A stretch of DNA of 64,000 bases from Streptomyces wuyuanensis (GCF_900103455.1 NZ_FNHI01000006.1:62001-126000), one strand, 5' to 3'; positions 46,561-54,355 are shown, counted from the first letter of the stretch. Notes: generated from the sequence alone by a model not told the origin. Program-made: numbers and translations.

Positions 46561-46968
46561 TCAGTGGTTGTTGACGCCGTTGCCGGAGAGCACCGGGACG
46601 TCGTCCAGGACGTGCGACAGCGGCTCGTCGCCCTTGGCCTGCGTCGAGTTCTCCGCGCACTGCTGGTTCTGCGGGTTGGCCAGGACGTTGAGGTCCTGGA
46701 CGCCGACCGGCACCAGACCGACGAGCGAGCCGGCGCTGGCCTTCGCCGGCAGCCCCACGCACAGCTTGTTCAGCGAACCCTGAACGGCGCTGAGCTGCGG
46801 GCTCTGGGCGCCGTAGGTGGCCGAGTTGCCGTAGACCTGCGCGGCCTCGTTGCCGCTCAGCGACGTGGTGCCGCCGTCGTCACCGATGGCCAGCGCCTGC
46901 GGGGCGGCGGTCAGCGAGACTCCGGCCACGGACGCGGTCACGGCTGCTGCTGCCCACAGCTTCTTCAT
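46561..46968 (-). CDS. Rodlin family protein (copy 1, divergent)
   Basis: 135 aa from ATG at 46968. A Sec signal peptide ([27 protein letters not shown]) is followed by a compact rodlin domain: [56 protein letters not shown]. Two Cys are conserved. Rodlins organise chaplin amyloid into the rodlet layer on aerial hyphae. This copy differs from copies 2 and 3 at several sites (DDGGTTSLSGNEAAQVYG; C-terminus VNNH). A BldN-like promoter precedes it. Confidence 0.93.
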   Translation of the reverse strand: MKKLWAAAAVTASVAGVSLTAAPQALAIGDDGGTTSLSGNEAAQVYGNSATYGAQSPQLSAVQGSLNKLCVGLPAKASAGSLVGLVPVGVQDLNVLANPQNQQCAENSTQAKGDEPLSHVLDDVPVLSGNGVNNH

Positions 46969-47042
46969 GGTGTTTCCCTTCAGGGACGTTCGCGATGTAC
47001 GGGGCGTCTGGATGCGCACTCCACCGGTGAGTGACGCAGTGA

Positions 47043-47071
47043 TCAACCCCGCCCTCCGCGCCCCGGTTGCG
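47043..47071 (-). promoter_or_regulatory. BldN-like promoter of rodlin 1
   Basis: On the minus strand CGCAAC (47066-47071) is 17 nt from GGTTGA (47043-47048). The reported BldN consensus is about CGTAAC and CGTTGA with about 16 nt between. This predicts a leader of about 70 nt. Confidence 0.45.
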
Positions 47072-47165
47072 GCCTGTAACCCGATCAGCCGAGCGCGGAG
47101 GGCGCTGTTCGGGACGTTCGGTTCTTTCGCACCAATGAGCCCGGGCGGTACGGGATATTGGGGGC

Positions 47166-47408
47166 ATGGCGGAGCACAAGGGCCGTTGGGAACGGCAGGG
47201 GCTGATTCCGGCGAGTCGCAGGGAACCGGAGGGCGCGAGGGATCCGGTGGACCGGGGCAGACCGGCGGCCCGGCCGGTCGCGGACCGCACGGTGGAGCCC
47301 ATCTACGCGTCACTCATGGCCAGTTGGTACGCCCAGGGGAGGACCCTTCCCGGCGTCCAGGACCGTGAGTGGTCGGACCTCGTCTCCTGGTCCTGGCCGC
47401 GCTGGTGA
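47166..47408 (+). CDS. Small uncharacterised protein between rodlin genes
   Basis: 80 aa with strong G/C third-position use, so it is likely real. No signal peptide or helix is seen. The C-terminal half (EPIYASLMASWYAQGRTLPG then VQDREWSDLVSWSWPRW) is rich in Trp and aromatic residues, whereas the N-terminal half is Arg-rich. I know no function. It lies between oppositely oriented rodlin genes, antisense to the rodlin 1 upstream region. Confidence 0.6.
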   Translation: MAEHKGRWERQGLIPASRREPEGARDPVDRGRPAARPVADRTVEPIYASLMASWYAQGRTLPGVQDREWSDLVSWSWPRW

Positions 47409-47499
47409 GCCCGTACCGCGCCCGTCGCTCCCCCCGGCGGGCGCGCACGGCGGTGTACGGGCACGCAGGCCGGGCGGACGCCCGGGCGCCGACGCGAAC

Positions 47500-47537
47500 G
47501 GGCCGGGCCGCCGCGGAGCACCGCGACGGCCCGGCCC
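47500..47537 (-). terminator. Hairpin terminator of rodlin 2
   Basis: Perfect 11-bp arms (47500-47510 and 47527-47537) lie just past the rodlin 2 stop and also downstream of the small convergent gene. Confidence 0.65.
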
Positions 47538-47559
47538 GGCCGGAGGACGAGGACGACGG

Positions 47560-47970
47560 TCAGCCGTTGCCCTGACCGTTGGCCGAGAGCACCGGGATGT
47601 CGCTGAGGATGTGCGACAGGGCCTCGTCGCCCTTGGCCTGCGTGGAGTTCTCCGTGCACTGCTGGGACTGCGGGTTCGACAGGACGTTGAGGTCCTGGAC
47701 GCCGACCGGCACCAGGCCGACGAGAGAACCGGCGTTCAGCTTGGCGGGCAGACCGACGCAGGGCTTGTTCAGCGAACCCTGGACGAGCGCCATCTGCGGG
47801 CTCATGTTGCCGTAGGTGGCGGAGTTGCCGAACACCTGCGAAGCGCCAACGCCGCTGGCCGACGTGGTGCCCGTGTCATTGCCGACGGCCAGGGCCTGCG
47901 GCGCCGCCGCGGCCGAGACGCCGACGACTGACGCGGTGACGGCCGCAGCCGCCATAGCCTTCTTGAACAC
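47560..47970 (-). CDS. Rodlin family protein (copy 2)
   Basis: 136 aa from GTG at 47970 (GGAAAGGG upstream), with an internal ATG at residue 6. The signal peptide is about 27 residues ([28 protein letters not shown]). The mature region has [43 protein letters not shown] and [19 protein letters not shown]. It is nearly identical to copy 3, which is transcribed away from it. Confidence 0.93.
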   Translation of the reverse strand: MFKKAMAAAAVTASVVGVSAAAAPQALAVGNDTGTTSASGVGASQVFGNSATYGNMSPQMALVQGSLNKPCVGLPAKLNAGSLVGLVPVGVQDLNVLSNPQSQQCTENSTQAKGDEALSHILSDIPVLSANGQGNG

Positions 47971-48058
47971 GAGTGATCCCTTTCCTGGGTTCGGGGTTCC
48001 TGGGGGTTCCGGGGGGCTCCGAGAGGGGCTGGAGAGCCCGGTTCGCAGAACCTCCTGA

Positions 48059-48081
48059 CCAACTCGGGCTTGTGGAGTTGG
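48059..48081. promoter_or_regulatory. Inverted repeat between divergent rodlins
   Basis: CCAACTC and GAGTTGG, 9 nt apart, lie 89 bp from the rodlin 2 start. It could be a regulator site; no regulator is assigned. Confidence 0.4.
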
Positions 48082-48216
48082 TTCTTCCGCTTCACTCCAA
48101 AGGGCGGTGCCGGCGACCGCCTGCGGGCCGTCCTGCCAGGCGATTCCCCCGGCTGCCGACAGCCTTCGGGCCCGCCTCGCGACGGTCGCGCGATCAGGGC
48201 TGTTCGGGTGAAGTCC

Positions 48217-48245
48217 CGAAACCAAACGTCCGCCGTTCAGTTTGA
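48217..48245 (+). promoter_or_regulatory. BldN-like promoter of rodlin 3
   Basis: CGAAAC (48217-48222) is 17 nt from GTTTGA (48240-48245), about 50 nt before the rodlin 3 start. It has the same spacing as the rodlin 1 and chaplin candidates. Confidence 0.4.
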
Positions 48246-48294
48246 GTCGGTGCGCAGACGAGCTGGAGTGTTCCTGCAGAAAGGCAAGCAAGTG

Positions 48295-48705
48295 ATGATC
48301 AAGAAGGTTATGGCTGCGGCTGCGGTCACGGCCTCCGTAATCGGTGCCTCGGCCGCCGCTGCCCCCCAGGCACTGGCCATCGGCGACGACACCGGTACGA
48401 CGTCCGCCAGTGGCGTCGGTGCCTCGCAGGTGTTCGGCAACTCGGCCACCTACGGAAACCAGAGCCCGCAGCTCGCCCTGGTCCAGGGTTCGCTGAACAA
48501 GCCCTGCGTGGGCCTGCCGGCCAAGGCCAACGCCGGCTCGCTCGTCGGTCTGGTTCCGGTCGGCGTCCAGGACCTCAACGTCCTGGCCAACCCGCAGAAC
48601 CAGCAGTGCGCGGAGAACTCGACCCAGGCCAAGGGCGACGAGGCCCTGTCGCACATCCTCAGCGACATCCCGGTGCTCTCCGGCAACGGCGAGGGCAACG
48701 GCTGA
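48295..48705 (+). CDS. Rodlin family protein (copy 3)
   Basis: 136 aa from ATG at 48295 (AAAGG 9 nt upstream). Signal peptide [28 protein letters not shown], then a rodlin domain with the two conserved Cys (KPCVGLP, QQCAEN). It should be secreted and incorporated in the rodlet layer. It differs from copy 2 at only a few positions. Confidence 0.93.
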   Translation: MIKKVMAAAAVTASVIGASAAAAPQALAIGDDTGTTSASGVGASQVFGNSATYGNQSPQLALVQGSLNKPCVGLPAKANAGSLVGLVPVGVQDLNVLANPQNQQCAENSTQAKGDEALSHILSDIPVLSGNGEGNG

Positions 48706-48714
48706 GTCCCCGTT

Positions 48715-48735
48715 CCGACCCGATTCTCGGGTCGG
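48715..48735 (+). terminator. Hairpin terminator of rodlin 3
   Basis: Perfect 9-bp arms (48715-48723 and 48727-48735) with a 3-nt loop, 9 bp after the stop. Confidence 0.7.
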
Positions 48736-48881
48736 CCGTCCGGGCATCCGGGTGAATTGCGCGGAGCCTCGGGCCGCAGAAGGGTTTCCTCGGTCGGCAC
48801 GGCTCGTTGGCAGGGCGTCGTGGCATTGCCCGTGCATTTCCACGGCTCTCACTCCGACCGCCGAACAGAAGGAAATCCGAT

Positions 48882-49115
48882 ATGAATTTCAGAAAGACCA
48901 CGACGGTGCTGGCGGGACTGGTGCTGGCCATGGGAATGGCCTCGCCGGCGCTCGCGGACTCCGGTGCGACGGGTGTCGCGTCCGGCTCGCCGGGGGTGCT
49001 CTCCGGGAACGTCATCCAGATTCCCGTGCACGTTCCGGTGAATGCCTGCGGCAACTCCGTCAATCTCATCGCCGTGCTGAACCCTGCGTTCGGCAACCTC
49101 TGTGTGAACGACTGA
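48882..49115 (+). CDS. Short chaplin
   Basis: 77 aa from ATG at 48882 (GAAGGAAA upstream). Sec signal peptide of about 26 residues, then one chaplin domain: [42 protein letters not shown]. Both Cys for the intramolecular disulfide are present. Chaplins self-assemble into amyloid at the air-water interface and make aerial hyphae hydrophobic. Confidence 0.95.
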   Translation: MNFRKTTTVLAGLVLAMGMASPALADSGATGVASGSPGVLSGNVIQIPVHVPVNACGNSVNLIAVLNPAFGNLCVND

Positions 49116-49227
49116 CATTCAGTCCTCGCATACAGCCCTGAAGGGTCGTTTTCCGCCGGTCCTGGGGCGTGCCCCGCGGCACCGCACCGGGACCGGCTCG
49201 TGAAGCGAAAGCGGGAAGAACAACAAC

Positions 49228-50037
49228 ATGCGACAGGTCATCAGCAAGGGAATTCTGACGGCCGCGGCGGCCACCGGGATTCTGTCCTTGACCAGTGTGT
49301 ACGCCAGCGCCGACTCCCAGGCGGACGCCGAGGCCGCGAACTCGCCCGGCGTGCTGTCCGGCAACAACGTCCAGGCCCCCGTGCACGTGCCGGTCAACGT
49401 CTGCGGCAATTCCCTGAACGTCGTCGGGGTGCTCAACCCCGCGTTCGGCAACGCCTGCGTCAACGACTCCGACGCGGGGGCGGCCGGGTCCGGGGGCGCG
49501 TCCGCCGAGGGCTCCGCGGTGGGCTCCCCGGGCGTCGCCTCGGGCAACAACGTCCAGGTTCCGGTGGACGTCCCGGTCAACGCCTGCGGGAACACCATCG
49601 ACGTCATCGGTGCACTGAACCCGGCCGGCGGCAACGCCTGCGGCAACGGCTCGGCGGCGACGCCGCTGACCCCGGAGACGCCGGAGACGCCGGAAACCCC
49701 GGTGACCCCGGAGACGCCGGAGACGCCGGAGACGCCGGTCACCCCCGAGACGCCGGAGACGCCGGTCACCCCCGAGACGCCGGAGACGCCCGAGACGCCG
49801 GTCACCCCCGAGATTCCGGAGGTGCCTGAGGTTCCCGAGGTGCCCGAGGTTCCGGAGGTCCTGGTGCCCGTGGTGGACACCCCGGTCGACGACCGGGTCG
49901 TCGACTCCTCGACCACGGACCAGCTGGCCCAGACGGGCGGCAACGCCGGCACGCTGGCGGCCGGTGCCGCCGCGGTCGGCCTGCTGGCCGGCGGCGCCCT
50001 GCTGTACCGCCGCGGGACGGCCGCCGCGCGCCGCTGA
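49228..50037 (+). CDS. Long chaplin, sortase-anchored
   Basis: 269 aa. Signal peptide (about 1-28), chaplin domain 1 (about 38-80, ending GNACVND), a Ser/Gly/Ala linker and chaplin domain 2 (about 98-140, ending GNACGNG). A Pro-Glu-Thr-Pro repeat arm follows (about 147-212). The sorting signal is LAQTGG near 232, then a hydrophobic helix and the basic tail RRGTAAARR. This is the ChpA-C layout, covalently attached to peptidoglycan by sortase. The repeat arm should span the wall. Confidence 0.95.
   Translation: MRQVISKGILTAAAATGILSLTSVYASADSQADAEAANSPGVLSGNNVQAPVHVPVNVCGNSLNVVGVLNPAFGNACVNDSDAGAAGSGGASAEGSAVGSPGVASGNNVQVPVDVPVNACGNTIDVIGALNPAGGNACGNGSAATPLTPETPETPETPVTPETPETPETPVTPETPETPVTPETPETPETPVTPEIPEVPEVPEVPEVPEVLVPVVDTPVDDRVVDSSTTDQLAQTGGNAGTLAAGAAAVGLLAGGALLYRRGTAAARR
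49668..49860 (+). repeat. In-frame 9-bp CCGGAGACG repeats (PET/PVT units)
   Basis: Tandem and near-tandem units encode TPETPETPETPVTPETPETP-like sequence and then PEVPEVPEVPEV. Such arrays often vary in length between strains. Confidence 0.85.
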
Positions 50038-50436
50038 GCGACCGCGCATCCCGTGTGAACCCCGGCCGGGAGAGTCCCCTCATCGGACTCTCCCGGCCGG
50101 ACGCGTGTCCGGACCGTGCCCCTCGGCGGGGCGCCCCGCACGGTCCGAGCGGGGCGCCGGTCTCCGTCCCCGGAGCGCCTCAGCCCGGGGCCTGCGCGGG
50201 TACGGGGTCGCCGGCGGTTCGCGGGCCCGGCGGGCCTCGGACCGCGCCGGGGCCGAGGGCCTGGTGACCGTCCCGAGACCCTGGCGGGATGCACCGAAGC
50301 CGCCGGCACGGCGGCCTTGCTCGGGCCGGGCGGCCGGGCACCTTGCGGAACCGGGAGGTGCCGGTTCGGGAAGCCTCTGCGCGGCCTCGCGGATCCCCGA
50401 TTCGACCGCTCACGGGGCCGCTGCCCGACGCGGGCG
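50038..50436. other. 399-bp intergenic region, no gene seen
   Basis: The first 63 bp holds the strong terminator of the long chaplin. The rest is GC-rich with no convincing gene or ribosome site. Confidence 0.5.
50062..50100. terminator. Hairpin terminator after the long chaplin
   Basis: Perfect 16-bp arms (50062-50077 and 50085-50100) with a 7-nt loop. Confidence 0.8.
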
Positions 50437-51756
50437 TCAGCGTGCCGCCGGGCCGCGGCCGCCGGCGGGCCGGGCGGCCGACACCTCTCGGTAGACGTCC
50501 GAGATCGCTGACGCGCTGTGCCGTACGTCGTGAGCGGCGAGGACGTGCTGGCGGCCCTGGCGGCCGAGCGTCCTGCGCAGCGGGCCGTTGAGGAGGAGGT
50601 CGCCCACGGCCGTGGCCAGTGCGTACGGATCCTGTGCGGGCGTCGTGCAGAACAGCGCGTGCCCGGGGGGCAGGCTCTCCCGCGTCCCCGCGACATCCGT
50701 GACCACCACCGGGCGGCCGCAGGCCATCGCCTCGAGCGGCGTCAGGGCCATGCTCTCCCAGCGGGACGGGACGACGACCAGATCCGCGGCGCGGTACCAG
50801 GGCGCGGAGTCCGCCTCGTCGCCCGCGAACCGGACGGACGCCGGCGCGGAAGCGCCCAGGGCGTCCGCCCCCGGTCCGTCCCCGACCAGGACGAGACGGG
50901 CGTTCGGCACTCTGTGCAGCACCTGCTCCCACGCCGCGAGCAGCACGTCCTGCCCCTTCTGCCGGCACAGGCGCCCCACGCACACCACGAGAGGTGCGGA
51001 CCCGGGCAGGTCGGCGACGAGCGGCGGAAGGCTCCGCCGCTCTCCCTCCGCGGCGGGCCGGAACCGCTCGGTGTCCACACCGTTGGGGACGACGGTCCAC
51101 ACCGCCTCGACGCCGGCCGCCACGCCCTTGCGCCGCTCCGTCTCGCTGACGCAGACGATCCGGTCCGCCCAGCGGGCCCCGTACCGCTCCCAGCGGCGGG
51201 CCGGGCCGTCCAGGACGCCGCCGGCCGGCCCGAAGGACCAGACGTGCGGCTGGAAGACGGTGGGGATCCGCCCGCGCAGCGCGAGCCGGACGGCGAGCCC
51301 AGCCTTGGGGCCGTGGGCGTGCACCAGCTGCGGGCCCGCCGCCGCCACGATCCCGGCGAGCTGTCCCACCTCGCGGGCCAGCAGGGGTCCGGCCGTCCTG
51401 CCCGCGCGCCACGGGTGGACCCCGGCGCCGAGGGCTCGCACGGCGTCCGCGAGCATGCCGCCGCCGGGGCAGGCCACCGCCGCGGGGCTTCCCCCGCGGA
51501 TCTGATGGGCCACCAGGTCGAGGACGACCCGGGCCACTCCGCCGTCGGTCTGCTGGACGACGTGGAGCACGGCCGGCCGGCCCGGACGGGCCTCGGTGCC
51601 CGGCCCGGACTGCGGGAGCGAGACGGTGCGCCGGATCCGGTCGGGGCCCCCGCCGGCCGGGAAGACGGGCGGGAATTCCGGTGCGCGGGGCGTCGGAAAG
51701 TGCTCCGGCTGCTGCCGGAACTCAGCATGCCGCACGGATCGTCGATTCCGATTCAT
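50437..51756 (-). CDS. Glycosyltransferase family 4
   Basis: 439 aa from ATG at 51756, but the start is uncertain: no ribosome site is visible and the conserved domain begins near residue 62. GT-B fold: VLHVVQQTDGGVARVVLDLVAHQI in the acceptor half; PLVVCVGRLCRQKGQDVLLAAWEQV, ARLVLVGDGPG and VVPSRWESMALTPLEAMACGRPVVVTDVAG (nucleotide-sugar EX7E motif) in the donor half. It transfers a sugar to a glycan or lipid in the cytoplasm. It interrupts the chaplin cluster on the opposite strand. Confidence 0.87.
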   Translation of the reverse strand: MNRNRRSVRHAEFRQQPEHFPTPRAPEFPPVFPAGGGPDRIRRTVSLPQSGPGTEARPGRPAVLHVVQQTDGGVARVVLDLVAHQIRGGSPAAVACPGGGMLADAVRALGAGVHPWRAGRTAGPLLAREVGQLAGIVAAAGPQLVHAHGPKAGLAVRLALRGRIPTVFQPHVWSFGPAGGVLDGPARRWERYGARWADRIVCVSETERRKGVAAGVEAVWTVVPNGVDTERFRPAAEGERRSLPPLVADLPGSAPLVVCVGRLCRQKGQDVLLAAWEQVLHRVPNARLVLVGDGPGADALGASAPASVRFAGDEADSAPWYRAADLVVVPSRWESMALTPLEAMACGRPVVVTDVAGTRESLPPGHALFCTTPAQDPYALATAVGDLLLNGPLRRTLGRQGRQHVLAAHDVRHSASAISDVYREVSAARPAGGRGPAAR

Positions 51757-51991
51757 ATCCAAGGCTATTCACATGAGCGGGCCGGTGGGGGGCAGCTTCG
51801 TGCGCTCTTTGCGGGGCCGGGGCGAGAAGTGACTCTAGCCCTATTTCTTTGCGGTGCCGGACCTTCCTTTCCCGCTCCGAGCGGGAGGATCGGAACGCGG
51901 ATTAATCCTTTTGGCGTTCGTCCGTGTCCGGACTTCGGGTGCCCTCGTTGTTGCTTGCGCCGCACAGGAAACCCCCCGGAAGGAAGAAATG

Positions 51992-52231
51992 ATGAAGCGA
52001 ATCGCGAAGTCGGTCGTGTTTGCGGGCACGGGCGTCGCCCTGATCATGGGCGGTGCGGGCATGGCCGTCGCGGACAGCGGCGCGGCCGGTGCAGCCGAGG
52101 GCTCGCCCGGCGTCGCGTCCGGCAACGTGGCCCAGGTTCCGGTCCACGTCCCGGTGGGCGTCTGCGGCAACACCGTCGACGTCGTCGGTCTGCTGAACCC
52201 GGCCTTCGGCAACGTCTGCGCCAACGACTGA
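51992..52231 (+). CDS. Short chaplin
   Basis: 79 aa from ATG at 51992, 7 nt from AAGGA; the adjacent ATG at 51989 is equally in frame. Signal peptide MKRIAKSVVFAGTGVALIMG and onward, then the chaplin domain SPGVASGNVAQVPVHVPVGVCGNTVDVVGLLNPAFGNVCAND. Both Cys are present. Confidence 0.94.
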   Translation: MKRIAKSVVFAGTGVALIMGGAGMAVADSGAAGAAEGSPGVASGNVAQVPVHVPVGVCGNTVDVVGLLNPAFGNVCAND

Positions 52232-52309
52232 GGCGCGCCGGCGTCCGGCGGCCGCGCCGCCGGACGCCCCCATCCCTGTGGGCCGACCGGTTATTCACTC
52301 CTTCGGCCG

Positions 52310-52338
52310 CACAACCTGGCAGACCTCGCTGCCGTTGA
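52310..52338 (+). promoter_or_regulatory. BldN-like promoter of a short chaplin
   Basis: CACAAC (52310-52315) is 17 nt from an exact CGTTGA (52333-52338), about 60 nt before the chaplin start at 52400. The -10-like element matches the reported BldN consensus fully. Confidence 0.5.
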
Positions 52339-52399
52339 ACCATCGGACCGGGCAGTCACGCACGGCCACTGAACATTTTGACCAAGGAGTGCTTCTCCC

Positions 52400-52639
52400 A
52401 TGTCGCGTACCGCGAAGGCTTTCGTCCTGTCCACCCTCGCCGCCGCCGCCGTTGCGGGTTCCACCGGCATCGCCGCCGCCGACAGCGGCGCGGAGGCCGC
52501 AGCGGCGAACTCGCCGGGCGTGCTCTCCGGCAACGTCGTCCAGCTCCCGGTCCACGTCCCGGTGAACGCCTGCGGCAACACCGTCGACGTCGTCGGTCTG
52601 CTGAACCCGGCCTTCGGCAACGCCTGCGTCAACGACTGA
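52400..52639 (+). CDS. Short chaplin
   Basis: 79 aa with AAGGAG upstream. Signal peptide of about 28 residues, then [43 protein letters not shown]. It is strongly similar to the chaplin at 51992; the two probably arose by duplication. Confidence 0.95.
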   Translation: MSRTAKAFVLSTLAAAAVAGSTGIAAADSGAEAAAANSPGVLSGNVVQLPVHVPVNACGNTVDVVGLLNPAFGNACVND

Positions 52640-52854
52640 TCGCCTGCACGGGCGCCTCGGGCCGCCCTTCCCGCCACGGCGGGGAGGGCGGCCCGTCTCG
52701 TGCCGCGCGCGTTCCGGGGGCCGGGACCGGCCGCATTTCACGGGTCCGTGGGACCGGCGAGGAGAATTCGATAGGAAGATCCGAACGGGGAGCTTCATTC
52801 GGGTGGGGATGCAAGAATCCCCGGCTTTCGGAGTTTCCGGCCGGGTGACGGATC

Positions 52855-52871
52855 GTTACAGAACACGTAAC
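52855..52871. promoter_or_regulatory. Inverted repeat GTTAC-N7-GTAAC
   Basis: It lies about 100 bp before the small secreted protein gene. It also contains CGTAAC, the reported BldN -35 sequence, but no matching -10 follows at 16-17 nt. Confidence 0.35.
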
Positions 52872-52972
52872 AGCACAGAACAGCACGACAGGGCATGCCG
52901 GGCATCCGCAATGTGCCTGAAGCTTCCGTCACTTGTGCGCGCGACACGCGTTGCCGAAGGAGAGATTCACTG

Positions 52973-53260
52973 ATGAAGCCCATGAAGGTCGCTGCGGTCG
53001 TCGCCGGTTCGCTGGTCGCCGCGGGTGCCTCGGCCCCGGCTTTCGCCGCTTCCGAGCTCGCTCCGACCAGTCTGAACGGCGCACTGGACACCGTCGCGAG
53101 CGAGACCACGGGGGCCATGGAGCCCCTCGCGAACAGGACGCTGGACACGGAGCAGAACGGCTCGCTGCTGAACACGGTCCAGAACACCGCAGACGACCTG
53201 AACAAGAGCAAGGCGGCTGCCCCGCAGCAGCTCCTCGGCGGGCTTCCCCTGGGCGCCTGA
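52973..53260 (+). CDS. Small secreted protein next to chaplins
   Basis: 95 aa from ATG at 52973 (GAAGGAG upstream). Signal peptide MKPMKVAAVVAGSLVAAGAS then APAFA, with cleavage near residue 25. The mature about 70 residues are polar and probably helical (LNGALDTVASETTGAMEPLA, SLLNTVQNTADDLNKSKAA) with no Cys, so it is not a chaplin or rodlin. It ends in a Gly/Leu-rich tail. Position suggests a role at the hyphal surface; this is inference only. Confidence 0.78.
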   Translation: MKPMKVAAVVAGSLVAAGASAPAFAASELAPTSLNGALDTVASETTGAMEPLANRTLDTEQNGSLLNTVQNTADDLNKSKAAAPQQLLGGLPLGA

Positions 53261-53285
53261 GCGGCGTCCCCGGCACGGTCCCGGT

Positions 53286-53313
53286 AGGCCCGGCGGAAGG
53301 ATTCGCCGGGCCT
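53286..53313 (+). terminator. Hairpin terminator of the small secreted protein
   Basis: Perfect 10-bp arms (53286-53295 and 53304-53313) with an 8-nt loop. Confidence 0.7.
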
Positions 53314-53474
53314 GCCCGCGTCTTCGGGCCGTACCGGCGCCGGTCCGACGGGCTCGGCGGGGCATGCGCACGGATGAGCGAGCGCGACCCCTTCGGGCTA
53401 ATCGGGCGGTGGGCTCCCCCGCGCGTGTGACAAGGGTGCCCGGTGGGTTCAGGTAAGTCGCTATGGTCCCGAAC

Positions 53475-53978
53475 GTGACATCAACGCCCAGCGCGGTACG
53501 CGCCTTCCGCCCGGCCCGACTGGGCACCCTCGTCGTCATCGCCTGGAGCGGCGAGCACCCCGACGACGAGCGCGACATGCCCTTCCTGCTGGCCTACGCA
53601 CTCGGGGACGGCGAGGACGGACCGGAGGGGGCCGAGGCCGCCGCCAGGCAGCTGCTCGACGACGTGGGCCTGCCGGTCGGGACCGAGTTCGTGGACGCCG
53701 CCGAGTCCGTCGGGCTGCCCGTCACGCTGCTGGTGGAGGCCGGTCAGGCCGTCCTGACGATGCCTCATCTCACCGCGCAGTGCACGGTGCCGCCGGAGTG
53801 GCTGGCGGCGGTCGGGGACCGGGGGCACGTCTACTTCATCTTCGCGACGCGGCCGTGGCCGGAGGCAGTGCCCGGGGTTCCGGTGTCGGAGGAAGGGCTG
53901 CGGGGGTTCGTCGGCGACGAGGCGGTGCTGTCGACGGCTGCCCACTGTCTGCTGCCGGTCCGTCAGCTGCGTGGCTGA
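53475..53978 (+). CDS. DUF5949-like conserved protein
   Basis: 167 aa from GTG at 53475; an in-frame ATG at 53463 adds four residues. Neither has a strong ribosome site. The pattern TSTPSAVRAFRPARLGTLVVIAWSGEHPDDERDMPFLLAYALGD is what I recall of the Streptomyces DUF5949 family. There is no signal peptide. Function is unknown. Confidence 0.8.
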   Translation: MTSTPSAVRAFRPARLGTLVVIAWSGEHPDDERDMPFLLAYALGDGEDGPEGAEAAARQLLDDVGLPVGTEFVDAAESVGLPVTLLVEAGQAVLTMPHLTAQCTVPPEWLAAVGDRGHVYFIFATRPWPEAVPGVPVSEEGLRGFVGDEAVLSTAAHCLLPVRQLRG

Positions 53979-53997
53979 GCGGTCGCCGGGCAGCAAG

Positions 53998-54035
53998 AGG
54001 CCCGGCTGACGGCGGTACGACCGCCGGCCGGGCCT
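53998..54035. terminator. Hairpin terminator after the DUF5949 gene
   Basis: AGGCCCGGC (53998-54006) pairs with GCCGGGCCT (54027-54035), with an inner GGCGGT/ACCGCC helix. Confidence 0.75.
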
Positions 54036-54052
54036 GATTCACACCTTGCCGG

Positions 54053-54187
54053 TCAGGGTTGCCGGATAGCGCTCGCCGGGCGGGAGGGCGCGCGATGCGC
54101 GCCCGCCCGGGCTGCCCCGGCGAGCCTGAATCGTATTCCGGTGCCCACGGCGGCGGCCGCCGCCGGGTGAGGAAGCGTCAGCTTCAC
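54053..54187 (-). CDS. Possible 44-residue peptide
   Basis: GTG at 54187 is preceded by AGGAGG at 5-nt spacing. The peptide starts MKLTLPHPAAAAAVGTGIRF and ends SAIRQP; it is rich in Ala and Arg. It contains codons unusual for the region (ATA, CGA) and crosses a hairpin, so it may be chance. Confidence 0.25.
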   Translation of the reverse strand: MKLTLPHPAAAAAVGTGIRFRLAGAARAGAHRAPSRPASAIRQP

Positions 54188-54355
54188 GGTGGCCTCCTGT
54201 CACAGGGGGTTGAGGACACCCGCGACGTTAGTCCGGATCTGACGATCCGTCGTGTCGAGCGGGGCCGCGATTACTGCGTGTGCGCATCGGCCCAGGTGAC
54301 GGAGGGCCGGGGAATCGGCCGGACGGATCCGGCCGGAGAGGAAGTGCGGAGAGAC

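Larger units (their letters stand above)
47971..48294. other. 324-bp shared promoter region of divergent rodlins
   Basis: No gene. It contains an inverted repeat CCAACTC-N9-GAGTTGG at 48059-48081 and a BldN-like promoter facing rodlin 3. No comparable promoter could be assigned to rodlin 2. Confidence 0.6.
47560..48705. repeat. Large inverted repeat formed by rodlin 2 and rodlin 3
   Basis: The coding regions 47560-47970 and 48295-48705 (both 411 bp) are highly similar and inverted, with a 324-bp spacer. This geometry favours gene conversion or inversion. Confidence 0.75.
53979..54355. other. 377-bp region with terminator, hairpin and a possible tiny ORF
   Basis: It contains the terminator of the DUF5949 gene and a GGGCGCGC-GAT-GCGCGCCC hairpin near 54085-54110. 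The minus strand has a 44-codon ORF with a strong ribosome site (54053-54187). The VKOR-family promoter must lie at its right end. Confidence 0.5.

Noticed and set aside
47971..48100. BldN promoter for rodlin 2
   Set aside because: The best pairing on the minus strand (AAGAAC with AGTTGG) matches too poorly to claim.
48805..48810. CGTTGG as a BldN -10 element for the first short chaplin
   Set aside because: No matching -35 element lies 16-17 nt upstream.
52866..52894. BldN promoter for the small secreted protein, based on CGTAAC at 52866
   Set aside because: No CGTTGA-like -10 is found 15-18 nt downstream, so only the inverted repeat is reported.
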